NCBI GenBank assembly: GCA_019118925.1
Contig: DWYC01000048.1
Span: 1 to 33,171 of the forward strand
Direction of reading: 5' to 3'
Origin: Candidatus Flavonifractor intestinipullorum
GTDB lineage: Bacteria; Bacillota; Clostridia; Oscillospirales; Oscillospiraceae
DNA: 33,171 nucleotides
In this document: positions 1 to 7,798 of the stretch, piece after piece
Numbering within the stretch: position 1 is the stretch's first letter
How the letters are laid out: each line of letters opens with the position of its first letter
The notes under the pieces: generated by a model
Told to the model about the DNA's origin: nothing
The model's input: only the letters and a program-made list of their open reading frames with translations
Databases searched by the model: none
Position numbers and translations under genes: made by a program

Positions 1-3000
1 GCTCCTGCACGGTCACGGTGCAAGTTGCGCTCAGGCCGTTGGCCGTCGCCGCCGTGATGGTGGCGCTGCCCTCTGCCACGGCGGTCACAAGGCCGTTCTC
101 GTCCACGGTGGCCACCGTCTCGTCCGAGCTGCTCCAAGTCACGTTCTTGTTGGCCGCGTTGGCCGGCTCCACCGTCGCCGTCAACTGCTCACTGGCGCCT
201 TTCTCCAGCGTCATGGCGTCTTTGTTCAGCGTTACGCCGCTGAAGGGCACCTCATCGCTGGTGAAGGTCAAATACTTGTATGCTACTTCAAGTTTCGTTG
301 TCGGGTTTGAAGGAGGATTGCCGTAAGTCGTAAACAAAGCGATCTTCGGGTCCGTGAGTGCGATGGTATGGCTGCCCAGCGAGACATACGACTTGCCGTC
401 CATGGACATCCATCCTGTGTACGTATCGCCTTCCTTGCTCAGGCGGAAATACACGTTCGTGCCTTCAAAAGCCTGTTCACTGTTAGTGCTGAACGAACCA
501 TTCTCTTCCCACAACATCTTGCAACATGTGGTATAAGCACCCGAGGGCTCACAGCTTAGTTTCAGGTAATGATCATCGTCCTGATAGACCATGATCGCGC
601 CTTGTTCAAACGACTCTGTGGGCTGCTCGGAGAGATCCATCTGGACCTCCAGCGTCCAATTCTCATACCCTTCCGGCAGGTCGCGGCCAATCAGGTTTTT
701 CAGGCCGCTCTGATTCTGGATGATGTCGCCTTGCTGCGCAGTAATGACAACGCCCTGCCCCGGATCTACCCGCCAGGATTCCGCGTCCTCCTCCGAGAGC
801 ACACTCCACCCGTCGGACAGCAGGTCTTCTTTATTCTCCATGGCGGTAAAATCGAACTGCTCCACAACGCAGGTAACGTGGATGGTGTATACGATTCTCC
901 GGGCGCCGCTGGTCACAGTCACCGTGGCGTCGCCGGGAACCGCCTCCGCCTGGGTCACGCTGATCTGCACATTTTCGGAAGCCGCCGCCGCATCCACCTG
1001 CGGGATCTGCCCGCTCTCCGCCGCGACCGTGTAGGTATGCGTGTCCGCGTTGAAGCCGTCCAAAAGCTCACCGTCGATGGTAATTTGGATGTCGGTCAGT
1101 TCCGAGGTATCACGGACAACCACCGGGAAATCGGCGCTCTTGGTCGCCTTGCCGTCGGAAACCTCCACCGTAATGGTGGCAGTGCCGCTGGCATGCGCCG
1201 TTAACTGTCCATCGTCCGTGACGGAGACCACCTCGGGACGGCTGCTGCTGTACGTGACCGTCAGCGCGCTCAGATCTTCATAAAAGCTCTCGTCGTTTTT
1301 GCACGCCGTGACGTCGATCTTGCTTTCGGCCGTTCCGTCTTCCAGATCGAAAATATAGGCGTCGGGCGTGGCGGTGACCACGTTGAGTTCCGGGGTCAGC
1401 TGGCCGGACATGGCAAACTCTCTGCTGTCCTTGACGTCCGCATCCGCGCTGGAGGACGCCACCTGGAATTGATAGGTCCCCTCGTCATAGGCCCGGCGGC
1501 CGGCAGCCTCGTCCCAGTAATAGATTTCCTCCATGGGAACTTCGAAGGTAACGGACTGCGTTTCGCCCGGCTGCAGCACGTCCGTTTTGACAAAGCCGCG
1601 CAGCTGCTTAGCGGGGCGGTCCACCCGGTCCGCATTGGGATTGACCACATACAGCTGGGCAACTTCCTTTCCGGGTACTGCACCGGCATTGGTCACGTCC
1701 ACCGTCACTTTGACCGTATCGTCCGGGGTGCCGCTGGTCTTGTCGATGGTCATATTGGAGTATTCAAAGTCGGTGTAGCTCAGGCCATAGCCGAACGGAT
1801 AGGAAATATCGCCGGTAAAGTACTGGTATGTACGGCCTTTGATGCCCTCCGAACTGTCCGCCGTATCGCTCCGGATCTGATAGTTCTTCTCATAGGCGGG
1901 ATCGTTCATATCCGTGCACCAGGCCAGATCATCAATGTCCTGATACCAGGTAAAGCTCAGTCTGCCGCTGGGATTTACATCTCCCAGCAGAATGCTGGCG
2001 AACGCCTTGCCCTGCTGCTGCCCATTGGGGGCGCACCAGAGGATGGCAGGCGCTTCATTCTTGAAGGACTCGATATCCACCTGCGAGCAGGACTGGATAT
2101 ACACAATGGTATTCGGATTGGCTTGCAGGGTATCGCTGATCAGCAAAGCCTGGTTGCGCGGCAGCTCAATGGAGCTGCGGTCTCTGCCCTCGTTGCTGTC
2201 AGAACCCCGCGTGCCCACATAGGCGATCACGACGTCCGCCTCCGCGATCTCCTGGAGATCCGCTTCGCTGAGCATATTCTCGCCATTGCTCTTGAAGACA
2301 AAATACAGATTTCCGTCCTGCGGCATCTGCGCGTCTCCAACATTCAATTTCATCTCAAAATTCTGCCAGTAGGGGTCTCCCCAGCCGCCGGTGTTACCGA
2401 CTTCCACACAGGCCAGCGCATTGCCGTCCGGCTCAAAATTAGGCGTGCCGTACTGAGCTTCGATCACGCCGCCCATGGCTTGGGGATGACAGCACGCGCG
2501 GACTGTGATCGACTCTACTTCGCTCAAATCGATATTCTGGCCCGTAAACTTCGCGTACGCGCCCACGGGCTGAATCAGGCCGATGTTTCCGGCAGCCTCT
2601 TCCACACAGTTGACCAGTTCCGCATCCGCCGCAGTGAACTTTTTCGTGGAACCGTCCTTCATTTTCAGTTCGAAATAGTCGATATTGAACAGATAGGGGC
2701 TCGTGGCCGTTCCCTGCTTCGGGGTATACAATTTCACTTCCGCGCCGGGATTGAGTTCCTTCACCCGCTCAGTCAGACCGTCGATGGGCGTTGTCGTCTG
2801 TGTCTGGGAGTACTCCGAATATCCGCCCAGCTCAATGACATCCGCCATTTCGCTCACGACCGCGATCTTGCTGACCTTCTCCGCATCGATAGGCAGCAAC
2901 CGTCCTTGGTCCGCCACAGGCTCATTCTTCAGCAGGACGACCGTTTCCTCTGCCATATCCTCGGTCAGCTGCACGTGCTCGTCGCTCTCCAGTTCGCTCT

Positions 3001-4147
3001 CGTCCAGCTGCGTATAAGCCACCATCTCATCCGGATCGAACTCGCCCGTCTTCATGCGCTCTGTGAAGGCCCGCAAAAGCGCCCGGTCAAGGTCCTGTTC
3101 CGTTATCAGGCCTCTTTCCAACGCCTCCATCCCGTATGTGACATAGTAGGTGCCGCAGTTTACGTCTGTACCGGCCTGCATGGAAAGCGCTATGGCTTCC
3201 GCACCGTCCACAGAATGATCCCAGCCTTCCGGGACCCATTTATGGTTGTTTACCATAAAGCCAATCGCGCCGCAGTCGGTGGTCACCAGACCGTCAAATC
3301 CCCAGGTCTTGCGAAGCATGGTATCCACAATATCGGTATGGGCCGCCATTGGAATACCGTTGACGCGGTTATAGGCCGTCATCACTTGGCTGATTCCGGT
3401 ATTCTCCACCAGCTCCTGGAAAGATTTGGCGTAGTACTCCCGCAGCGACCGCTCGTCTATCACGGAATTGCCGAACAGCCGGTCCCATTCAGAGTTGTTT
3501 GCCAGAAAATGCTTCAGGGCCGGGACCGTTTTCAGGTATTTTTCATCGTCGCCTTGCATGCCGTTCACAAATCCGCCCGCGGTCTGTGCGGTCAGATAGG
3601 GGTCCTCGCCATAGTTATCATCAGACCGGCCCCAACGCGGGTCCCGCGCCAAGTTGATGGTCGGCGCCCAGAAGGAAAGCGCACCGCCGCTCAACTGCGC
3701 CAAATCCGGATTGTTGGTTTCCTGGATCAGCTTTCGAAGGCCGCGGGCCTCATCGGCGATCGCGGAGCCCACTTCTGTGATTAGATCCGGATTCCAGGAA
3801 GACGACATTGCCAAGCCCGTCGGGAAAGAGGACACTGGCGTTCCGCTGTTCATCCAGCTCAAACCATGAGCGGCCTCACCGCCCCAGCTCCACGCTTCAA
3901 TTCCCAACCGCGGGATGCCTACAACGCCTTCCGCCCGCCTGGAACTCAGCAGATTGATTTTTTCTTCTACTGTCAGCCGGCTGACCAGATCCGCCGCCCG
4001 CTCTTCGAACGACAAGCTCGTGTCCAGAAATGGATACTGTGGCTCCGTTTGCTCAGACGGCTGCGCAGCCAGCACGCCAAACGGGATCATACCGCATATC
4101 ATGACCAGTGCCAAAATAAACGCAGCGATTTTTTTGCAGCTTCTCAT
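1..4147 (-). CDS. Secreted multidomain glycoside hydrolase family 3 (beta-glucosidase/beta-xylosidase type), 3' end beyond window
   Basis: One uninterrupted minus-strand frame runs from an ATG at 4147-4145, preceded by GGGAGGAG, to the window edge (at least 1382 codons, no stop). Residues 1-28 are a signal peptide (KK, hydrophobic core, VLAA). GH3 N-domain follows (about 40-330) with DPRWGR, a LKHF motif and the TTDCGA motif whose D291 should be the catalytic nucleophile. The GH3 C-domain is interrupted at about 480-615 by a CBM6-like beta-sandwich (NIDYFELK) and resumes to about 795 (EGRDRSSIELP, FGYGLSYT). Then come the Fn3-like domain (about 800-900), Ig-like domains (about 920-1090), a concanavalin-like DUF1349/GH43-C2-type domain (about 1093-1293) and a Big2 domain at the edge. 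It should release terminal sugars from plant or mucosal oligosaccharides outside the cell; substrate cannot be read from sequence. A surface anchor may lie beyond the edge. Confidence 0.93.
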   Translation of the reverse strand, partial: MRSCKKIAAFILALVMICGMIPFGVLAAQPSEQTEPQYPFLDTSLSFEERAADLVSRLTVEEKINLLSSRRAEGVVGIPRLGIEAWSWGGEAAHGLSWMNSGTPVSSFPTGLAMSSSWNPDLITEVGSAIADEARGLRKLIQETNNPDLAQLSGGALSFWAPTINLARDPRWGRSDDNYGEDPYLTAQTAGGFVNGMQGDDEKYLKTVPALKHFLANNSEWDRLFGNSVIDERSLREYYAKSFQELVENTGISQVMTAYNRVNGIPMAAHTDIVDTMLRKTWGFDGLVTTDCGAIGFMVNNHKWVPEGWDHSVDGAEAIALSMQAGTDVNCGTYYVTYGMEALERGLITEQDLDRALLRAFTERMKTGEFDPDEMVAYTQLDESELESDEHVQLTEDMAEETVVLLKNEPVADQGRLLPIDAEKVSKIAVVSEMADVIELGGYSEYSQTQTTTPIDGLTERVKELNPGAEVKLYTPKQGTATSPYLFNIDYFELKMKDGSTKKFTAADAELVNCVEEAAGNIGLIQPVGAYAKFTGQNIDLSEVESITVRACCHPQAMGGVIEAQYGTPNFEPDGNALACVEVGNTGGWGDPYWQNFEMKLNVGDAQMPQDGNLYFVFKSNGENMLSEADLQEIAEADVVIAYVGTRGSDSNEGRDRSSIELPRNQALLISDTLQANPNTIVYIQSCSQVDIESFKNEAPAILWCAPNGQQQGKAFASILLGDVNPSGRLSFTWYQDIDDLAWCTDMNDPAYEKNYQIRSDTADSSEGIKGRTYQYFTGDISYPFGYGLSYTDFEYSNMTIDKTSGTPDDTVKVTVDVTNAGAVPGKEVAQLYVVNPNADRVDRPAKQLRGFVKTDVLQPGETQSVTFEVPMEEIYYWDEAAGRRAYDEGTYQFQVASSSADADVKDSREFAMSGQLTPELNVVTATPDAYIFDLEDGTAESKIDVTACKNDESFYEDLSALTVTYSSSRPEVVSVTDDGQLTAHASGTATITVEVSDGKATKSADFPVVVRDTSELTDIQITIDGELLDGFNADTHTYTVAAESGQIPQVDAAAASENVQISVTQAEAVPGDATVTVTSGARRIVYTIHVTCVVEQFDFTAMENKEDLLSDGWSVLSEEDAESWRVDPGQGVVITAQQGDIIQNQSGLKNLIGRDLPEGYENWTLEVQMDLSEQPTESFEQGAIMVYQDDDHYLKLSCEPSGAYTTCCKMLWEENGSFSTNSEQAFEGTNVYFRLSKEGDTYTGWMSMDGKSYVSLGSHTIALTDPKIALFTTYGNPPSNPTTKLEVAYKYLTFTSDEVPFSGVTLNKDAMTLEKGASEQLTATVEPANAANKNVTWSSSDETVATVDENGLVTAVAEGSATITAATANGLSATCTVTVQE

Positions 4148-4549
4148 TTTTTCTCCTCCCATTCTCCGATATTTGACCTGGACCGCACAATGCTGTTTGC
4201 TGAATCCTCTGCTCGTTTTCGCCCCCTTATCTTTATATTTCTTACAGCTGCGCCGGCGCTTACAAGCCTTGATGCCCTGCCTCGCAAGGCCGATCCTCCC
4301 GGCAGCCCGGATGACCCATGTCCCAGGGGCCGCGCCTCTCCTGCGCGTTCCGGCTTCACCGCTGAATGTGTGAGGCGAACAATCGCCTATTATCACCTGT
4401 CACGATTCGGTATGAAGTCTTCATTCAGAGGCATTTCTACACAAATTATTCTCTTCACTTTATTTTTATATATCAATACATTTATTCACTTTATTCTCCG
4501 AATTTATCCAAATTACAGGCAAATTTTCGCTTGAAATGACCGAATTCAG
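4148..4549. other. Spacer with dyads: leader/promoter region of the GH3 gene
   Basis: This 402-base gap lies between the GH3 start and the LacI remnant. The half nearest the GH3 gene is GC-rich and includes a GCCTTG/CAAGGC hairpin (4266-4290); the other half (about 4430-4530) is clearly AT-rich and likely holds the GH3 promoter, for example TTGATA on the minus strand near 4485. Two perfect inverted repeats stand between them: AGGCGA-N4-TCGCCT at 4373-4388 and ATGAAG-T-CTTCAT at 4412-4424. Either could be an operator for a sugar-responsive repressor. No coding sequence for a LacI DNA-binding domain was found here in any plus-strand frame. Confidence 0.45.
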
Positions 4550-5272
4550 ATGTCCGACATCATCCACGATATTTCCGGTCTTTTGGTGCTGGGCACGGAT
4601 ATGACCCTCTCCCGCCGGAAAGAGATCGGGCCGCTGATCGGCGACGTCAATCTGCCATTTCCCATTGTCATCATTGATAACTTTATTTTTTCCGCCTATG
4701 TGGACTGTGTGGGCAACGACAATCTGTACGGCGCCAAATCGGCCATCTCTTATCTGATCGATCGGGGGCACCGAAGATTCGGGTATCTGCGGGCCAAACA
4801 GCGGATCACGAACTTCGACGACCGGGAAAACGGCATCCGCATGGCCCTGGCGGAACATCTCGGCTCCTACGAGCCATTGGAGATCATTGATGTGGACATT
4901 GCCGCGGATAAGGCCTATCAGGATATCTGCCGCTGGCTGGACGGGCAGACAAGCCTGCCGGACGCCCTGTTTGCCGAAAACGATGTGGTTGCCGCCGCAG
5001 CTATCCGCGCCTTTAACACACACGGCATCCGCGTCCCCGAGGAAATTTCCGTGATGGGCTTTGACAATATTCCGGTCTGTGAAATGGTGGAGCCCACCAT
5101 TACGACTGTGCATTCCTTCAAAGAAAAGCTGGGCATCGAGGCGGTCAACCTTCTGCACAAGCGGATCCTAAACGGAGAGAATGTTCAGGCCGCCCAGGCT
5201 TCCGGCATCATGAAGCTGTCCATGTCCACCCGCATTGTGACGCGAAAAAGCGTGGCCTCCAAGCTTGCGTAG
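4550..5272 (+). pseudogene. LacI/GalR-family regulator, 5'-truncated (effector domain only)
   Basis: The 240-residue product matches the later part of the LacI sugar-binding domain: LVLGTD, PIVIIDN, GAKSAISYLIDRGHRRFGYL, the PDALFAENDVVAAAAIRAF region and the ISVMGFDN signature. Family members are about 330-345 residues; here roughly the first 100-120 are absent, that is the helix-turn-helix, the hinge and the first strands of the N-subdomain. An in-frame TGA at 4532-4534 closes the frame just upstream, there is no good ribosome site, and the preceding AT-rich bases encode no HTH. It is therefore most likely a broken former regulator of the divergent GH3 gene. A non-DNA-binding sugar-sensing product is a less likely alternative. 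Confidence 0.8.
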
Positions 5273-5441
5273 ACAGAAAACGTGCCGTCGTAGGTCTCCC
5301 TCCCTATAAAATCCTCTCCGCGCGAGTGGAGCCTGTGAAACGCAGAGCGCATCTTAAACCGGTACTCTCGCCTCGCTGCCCTCAAAATCCGTTTTTTTGT
5401 GAACAAATTCTTTCTATTTTGTGAAAGATGATGAAACTCCA

Positions 5442-5470
5442 TTGACAGGCGGGCCGTGGAATGCTATAAC
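5442..5470 (+). promoter_or_regulatory. Sigma-A promoter of the lipoprotein gene
   Basis: TTGACA (5442-5447), a 17-base spacer and TATAAC (5465-5470) form a near-consensus promoter. Transcription would begin near 5477, giving a leader of about 130 bases that contains a run of ten C residues (5529-5538) before the ribosome site. The stretch 5273-5441 between the LacI remnant and this promoter shows nothing recognisable. Confidence 0.85.
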
Positions 5471-5604
5471 AGGGCATCATTGGATCTGCGCAGGCGCCGT
5501 CAGGTCTCTCAAAACTCCGGAGCGGGAGCCCCCCCCCCGGTTGCAGCGCTCCAATGAAGTCAGAATGAAGCCACGAACCAAATTTAAAGGGAAGGTGATT
5601 CATT

Positions 5605-6354
5605 ATGAAAAAACGGTGCTTCACAGGCCTTACCTGTCTGGCGGTTTCGCTCGCCATGTTGTTGGCCGCCTGCAGTACCGCAGGTTCCGATACATCCACA
5701 TCGACGCAGTCGCCTTCGGTCTCGGACGGCACAGCTGCGGAAAGCCCCTCGGTTTCGGACGGCGCGGCCGCGGAAAGCCCCTCGGTTTCGGACGGTGCGG
5801 CCGCAGAAAGCCCCTCGGTCTCACCCAATGAGGAAGTCGTTTTTACGCCCGGCACCTGGCTCTCTGACCACGGAGAGTATTACTTCTTTGACGAGGGCGA
5901 TACCACCGGCCGGACCGCCAGCCTGGACAGCGGAACCGGGGTGGGCTTCACCTACACCCTGAGCGGAACGGAGGCAACCTTTTCCATGGGCGGAGCCGAC
6001 ACCTCCAGTTCCTGCACCGTGAGCCGCGACGGAGATGTGATCACTCTGGAGTGGGCGGACGGAACCACCGAGCAGCTCACCTATGTCTCCGACCAGGGGT
6101 CCGACACGTTCCAGTTTTACAGCAACCAGGAGCTGGCCGATCTCGCGCTGACCTACTACAAGGAACATAACGGCGCGCAGGACAATCAAAATCTGACTTC
6201 TGCGGCTCAGGCCAATGAGGACGGCAGCGTCTCCATCCAGGTGTACGAGAATCTGGGCGATCACAACAGCACCGCCGCCTGGTATACCGTGGACCGTATG
6301 ACGGCCGCCGGTACGGACGACTCCGGGAATGCGGTGGATCTGGCGGGCGGATAA
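5605..6354 (+). CDS. Lipoprotein with 11-residue repeat linker
   Basis: The 249-residue product starts at an ATG preceded by GGGAAGGTG. It has a lipoprotein signal peptide with a KKR n-region, a hydrophobic core and lipobox LLAAC (C23 lipidated), so it should sit on the outer face of the membrane. Residues 36-73 are a low-complexity linker of SPSVSDG(A/T)AAE units. The rest (about 78-249) is an acidic, Gly/Ser/Thr-rich domain with alternating beta-strand character (TYTLSGTEATFSM, VITLEWADGT), resembling beta-barrel lipoproteins that are common and uncharacterised in gut Clostridia. No catalytic motif is visible and the function is unknown. It is monocistronic: its own promoter lies upstream and hairpins follow it. 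Confidence 0.85.
   Translation: MKKRCFTGLTCLAVSLAMLLAACSTAGSDTSTSTQSPSVSDGTAAESPSVSDGAAAESPSVSDGAAAESPSVSPNEEVVFTPGTWLSDHGEYYFFDEGDTTGRTASLDSGTGVGFTYTLSGTEATFSMGGADTSSSCTVSRDGDVITLEWADGTTEQLTYVSDQGSDTFQFYSNQELADLALTYYKEHNGAQDNQNLTSAAQANEDGSVSIQVYENLGDHNSTAAWYTVDRMTAAGTDDSGNAVDLAGG
5710..5823 (+). repeat. 33-nt tandem repeat inside the lipoprotein linker
   Basis: Three full 33-nt units (5710-5742, 5743-5775, 5776-5808) and a 15-nt partial copy encode SPSVSDGTAAE/SPSVSDGAAAE. Units two and three are almost identical in DNA, and all changes keep the frame. Such an array can expand or contract by slippage without breaking the gene, changing the distance between the membrane anchor and the folded domain. 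Confidence 0.9.
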
Positions 6355-6415
6355 AGAATCTGCGCCGTATTTGATAACCGGATTCTTCGGACACAATTAC
6401 AATTATGCGTACAGG

Positions 6416-6452
6416 CAGGCCCTCCAGGCGGACAAACCGTCTGGAGGGCCTG
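6416..6452. terminator. Strong hairpin downstream of the lipoprotein gene
   Basis: CAGGCCCTCCAG pairs with CTGGAGGGCCTG, and inside it CGG/CCG closes on a five-base loop with one G-T wobble, giving a stem of about 16 bp. No T-run follows on the plus strand, so it may be a weak terminator or a transcript-end stabiliser for the lipoprotein gene. Confidence 0.6.
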
Positions 6453-6490
6453 GGCTTAAGCTGACGGCGGTTCCCAATTTTCTCGCACGT

Positions 6491-6519
6491 AAAAAAGGCC
6501 GGCGGGAAACCCGCCGGCC
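6491..6519 (-). terminator. Intrinsic terminator of the lactate/malate dehydrogenase gene
   Basis: GGCCGGCGGG (6497-6506) pairs with CCCGCCGGCC (6510-6519) around an AAA loop. Six A residues at 6491-6496 become a T-run on the minus strand. It lies about 70 bases past the dehydrogenase stop codon. Confidence 0.88.
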
Positions 6520-6586
6520 AAAGGTTATGAAAACCAAAGCGCTCTGAGCGCCCGATTCCGTTCTATGATAAATGAGAAGCCGCCGA

Positions 6587-7543
6587 TCAGTCGTGCGCTA
6601 CCACGTCGGCGATGAAGTCACGCAGCACCTTTGCAGAATACTTCATCCGCTCCATCTCCTCGTCCGTCATGGAGATCTTCAGCGTCTTCGCGATACCCTC
6701 GCTGTTCACCACGCAGGGAAGGCTGATGGTGGAGCCCGCCAGATCGCCGTAGCTCTCATCCAGCACATGAGCAACCGGGAGAACCGTATTCTGATTCTTC
6801 AGGATGGACTCCACGATACGGAAGGCCGACATGGCGATGCCGTCAAAGGTAGCTCCCTTCAGAGAGATCACGTCCGCTCCCGCGGTGCGGGCCTTGGTGG
6901 CAATCTCAGTCTTTACCTCTTCCTTCTCCTGCTCATCCTCCGGGAGGAAATGGTCAATCGGCTCGCCGGCCACGTTCACGCTGCTCCAGATCGGAACCTG
7001 GGTATCCCCGTGCTCGCCCAGGATATATCCCTGAATATCGCGGATATCCACCTTGCAGCGGCGGCTCAGGAGATAGCGGAAGCGCGCGGTATCCAGAGAA
7101 GTACCGGTTCCGATGACGCGCTGCGCCGGAAGTCCCGTCTCCTTCTGAATCAGATAGGTATTCACGTCGACCGGATTGGACACAACGATGATCAGCGGAT
7201 TCTCCGCGTACTTCATGATGTTCTGCGCGATGTCCCTGGCAATGCCGGTGTTCACCTTTGCCAGGTCAAGACGGGTCTGCCCCTCCTTGCGGGCCACGCC
7301 GGCGGTCACGATGATAATCTTCGCGTCCGCGCACTCCTCATATCCGCCCTGCTTGATGCGCACCTGGCTGTAGAACGCCGTGCCGTGCGAAATGTCGAGA
7401 GCCGCGCCCTTTGCCTTCTTCTCATTCACATCGATCAGCACGATCTCGCCGACCTGAGCGCGGAGCATCAGGGTGTAACAGATGGTCTCTCCCACATTTC
7501 CAGCGCCAATTACCACAATTTTGTTCGATGTCTCGCTGTGCAT
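6587..7543 (-). CDS. L-lactate/malate dehydrogenase family protein, NAD-dependent
   Basis: The 318-residue product belongs to the LDH/MDH family: NAD-binding GAGNVGET (14-20), ID at the end of strand two (D38), SNPVDV (122-127), LDTARFR (D151, R154) and GEHGDT with catalytic H178. The overall sequence is LDH-like, and T232 in KGAT matches the LDH T246 position. Yet the substrate-discriminating residue, Gln102 in classical LDHs, is Arg (R85 in AGVARKEGQTR), as in malate dehydrogenases. It reduces pyruvate to lactate or oxaloacetate to malate with NADH; which one is open. The start is the ATG at 7543: AAGGAGAGG lies 8 bases upstream, whereas an in-frame ATG at 7567 would put that ribosome site inside the gene. 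It is monocistronic, probably under Rex control. Confidence 0.88.
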   Translation of the reverse strand: MHSETSNKIVVIGAGNVGETICYTLMLRAQVGEIVLIDVNEKKAKGAALDISHGTAFYSQVRIKQGGYEECADAKIIIVTAGVARKEGQTRLDLAKVNTGIARDIAQNIMKYAENPLIIVVSNPVDVNTYLIQKETGLPAQRVIGTGTSLDTARFRYLLSRRCKVDIRDIQGYILGEHGDTQVPIWSSVNVAGEPIDHFLPEDEQEKEEVKTEIATKARTAGADVISLKGATFDGIAMSAFRIVESILKNQNTVLPVAHVLDESYGDLAGSTISLPCVVNSEGIAKTLKISMTDEEMERMKYSAKVLRDFIADVVAHD

Positions 7544-7606
7544 ATCCGTTACCTCTCCTTCATTCATTTGTATAATATATGTCGATAAGTTTCAGCAACT
7601 TCTTGT

Positions 7607-7635
7607 ATAATACCACATTGTTAAAGAAATAACAA
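7607..7635 (-). promoter_or_regulatory. Sigma-A promoter of the dehydrogenase gene
   Basis: On the minus strand TTGTTA (7635-7630) and TATTAT (7612-7607) are separated by 17 bases. Transcription would start near 7600, leaving a leader of about 57 bases. The -35 box lies inside the Rex-like dyad. Confidence 0.75.
7618..7635. promoter_or_regulatory. Candidate Rex (NADH/NAD redox repressor) operator
   Basis: TTGTTAAAGAAATAACAA matches 13 of the 14 fixed positions of the clostridial Rex consensus TTGTTAA-N4-TTAACAA. It covers the -35 box and part of the spacer of the dehydrogenase promoter, the expected place for repression when NADH is low. Rex control of ldh genes is established in Clostridia; its use here is inferred. 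Confidence 0.7.
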
Positions 7636-7723
7636 GCCCCTCTGCAAAATTTTGTGTTCCCGGACGCATCCGCGTACAGGGGGCACAAATCCTCCCTATA
7701 CGCGGGGTATGCTGTTCCGCCCC

Positions 7724-7752
7724 TTGCTTTTTCCGCAAAATTCGGGTATCCT
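7724..7752 (+). promoter_or_regulatory. Probable promoter of the PHP gene
   Basis: TTGCTT (7724-7729), 17 bases and TATCCT (7747-7752) precede the PHP start by about 46 bases. Both boxes are imperfect, so the call is moderate. Confidence 0.5.
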
Positions 7753-7798
7753 TATGCTATCTCTTTATCTTTGGATTTCACGAACGAGGCGAAACGCA

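Noticed and set aside
1469-3784. A 771-codon open frame on the plus strand opposite the GH3 gene
   Set aside because: It is codon-aligned antisense to an intact, motif-rich GH3 frame; GC-rich codon use removes stops on the opposite strand. Its translation has low-complexity, His/Arg-rich composition and no domain.
4536-4560. An out-of-frame ATG at 4536 as the true start of the LacI gene with a frameshift
   Set aside because: The short frame from there gives no LacI-like residues, and the upstream bases encode no HTH, so the gene is truncated rather than simply frameshifted.
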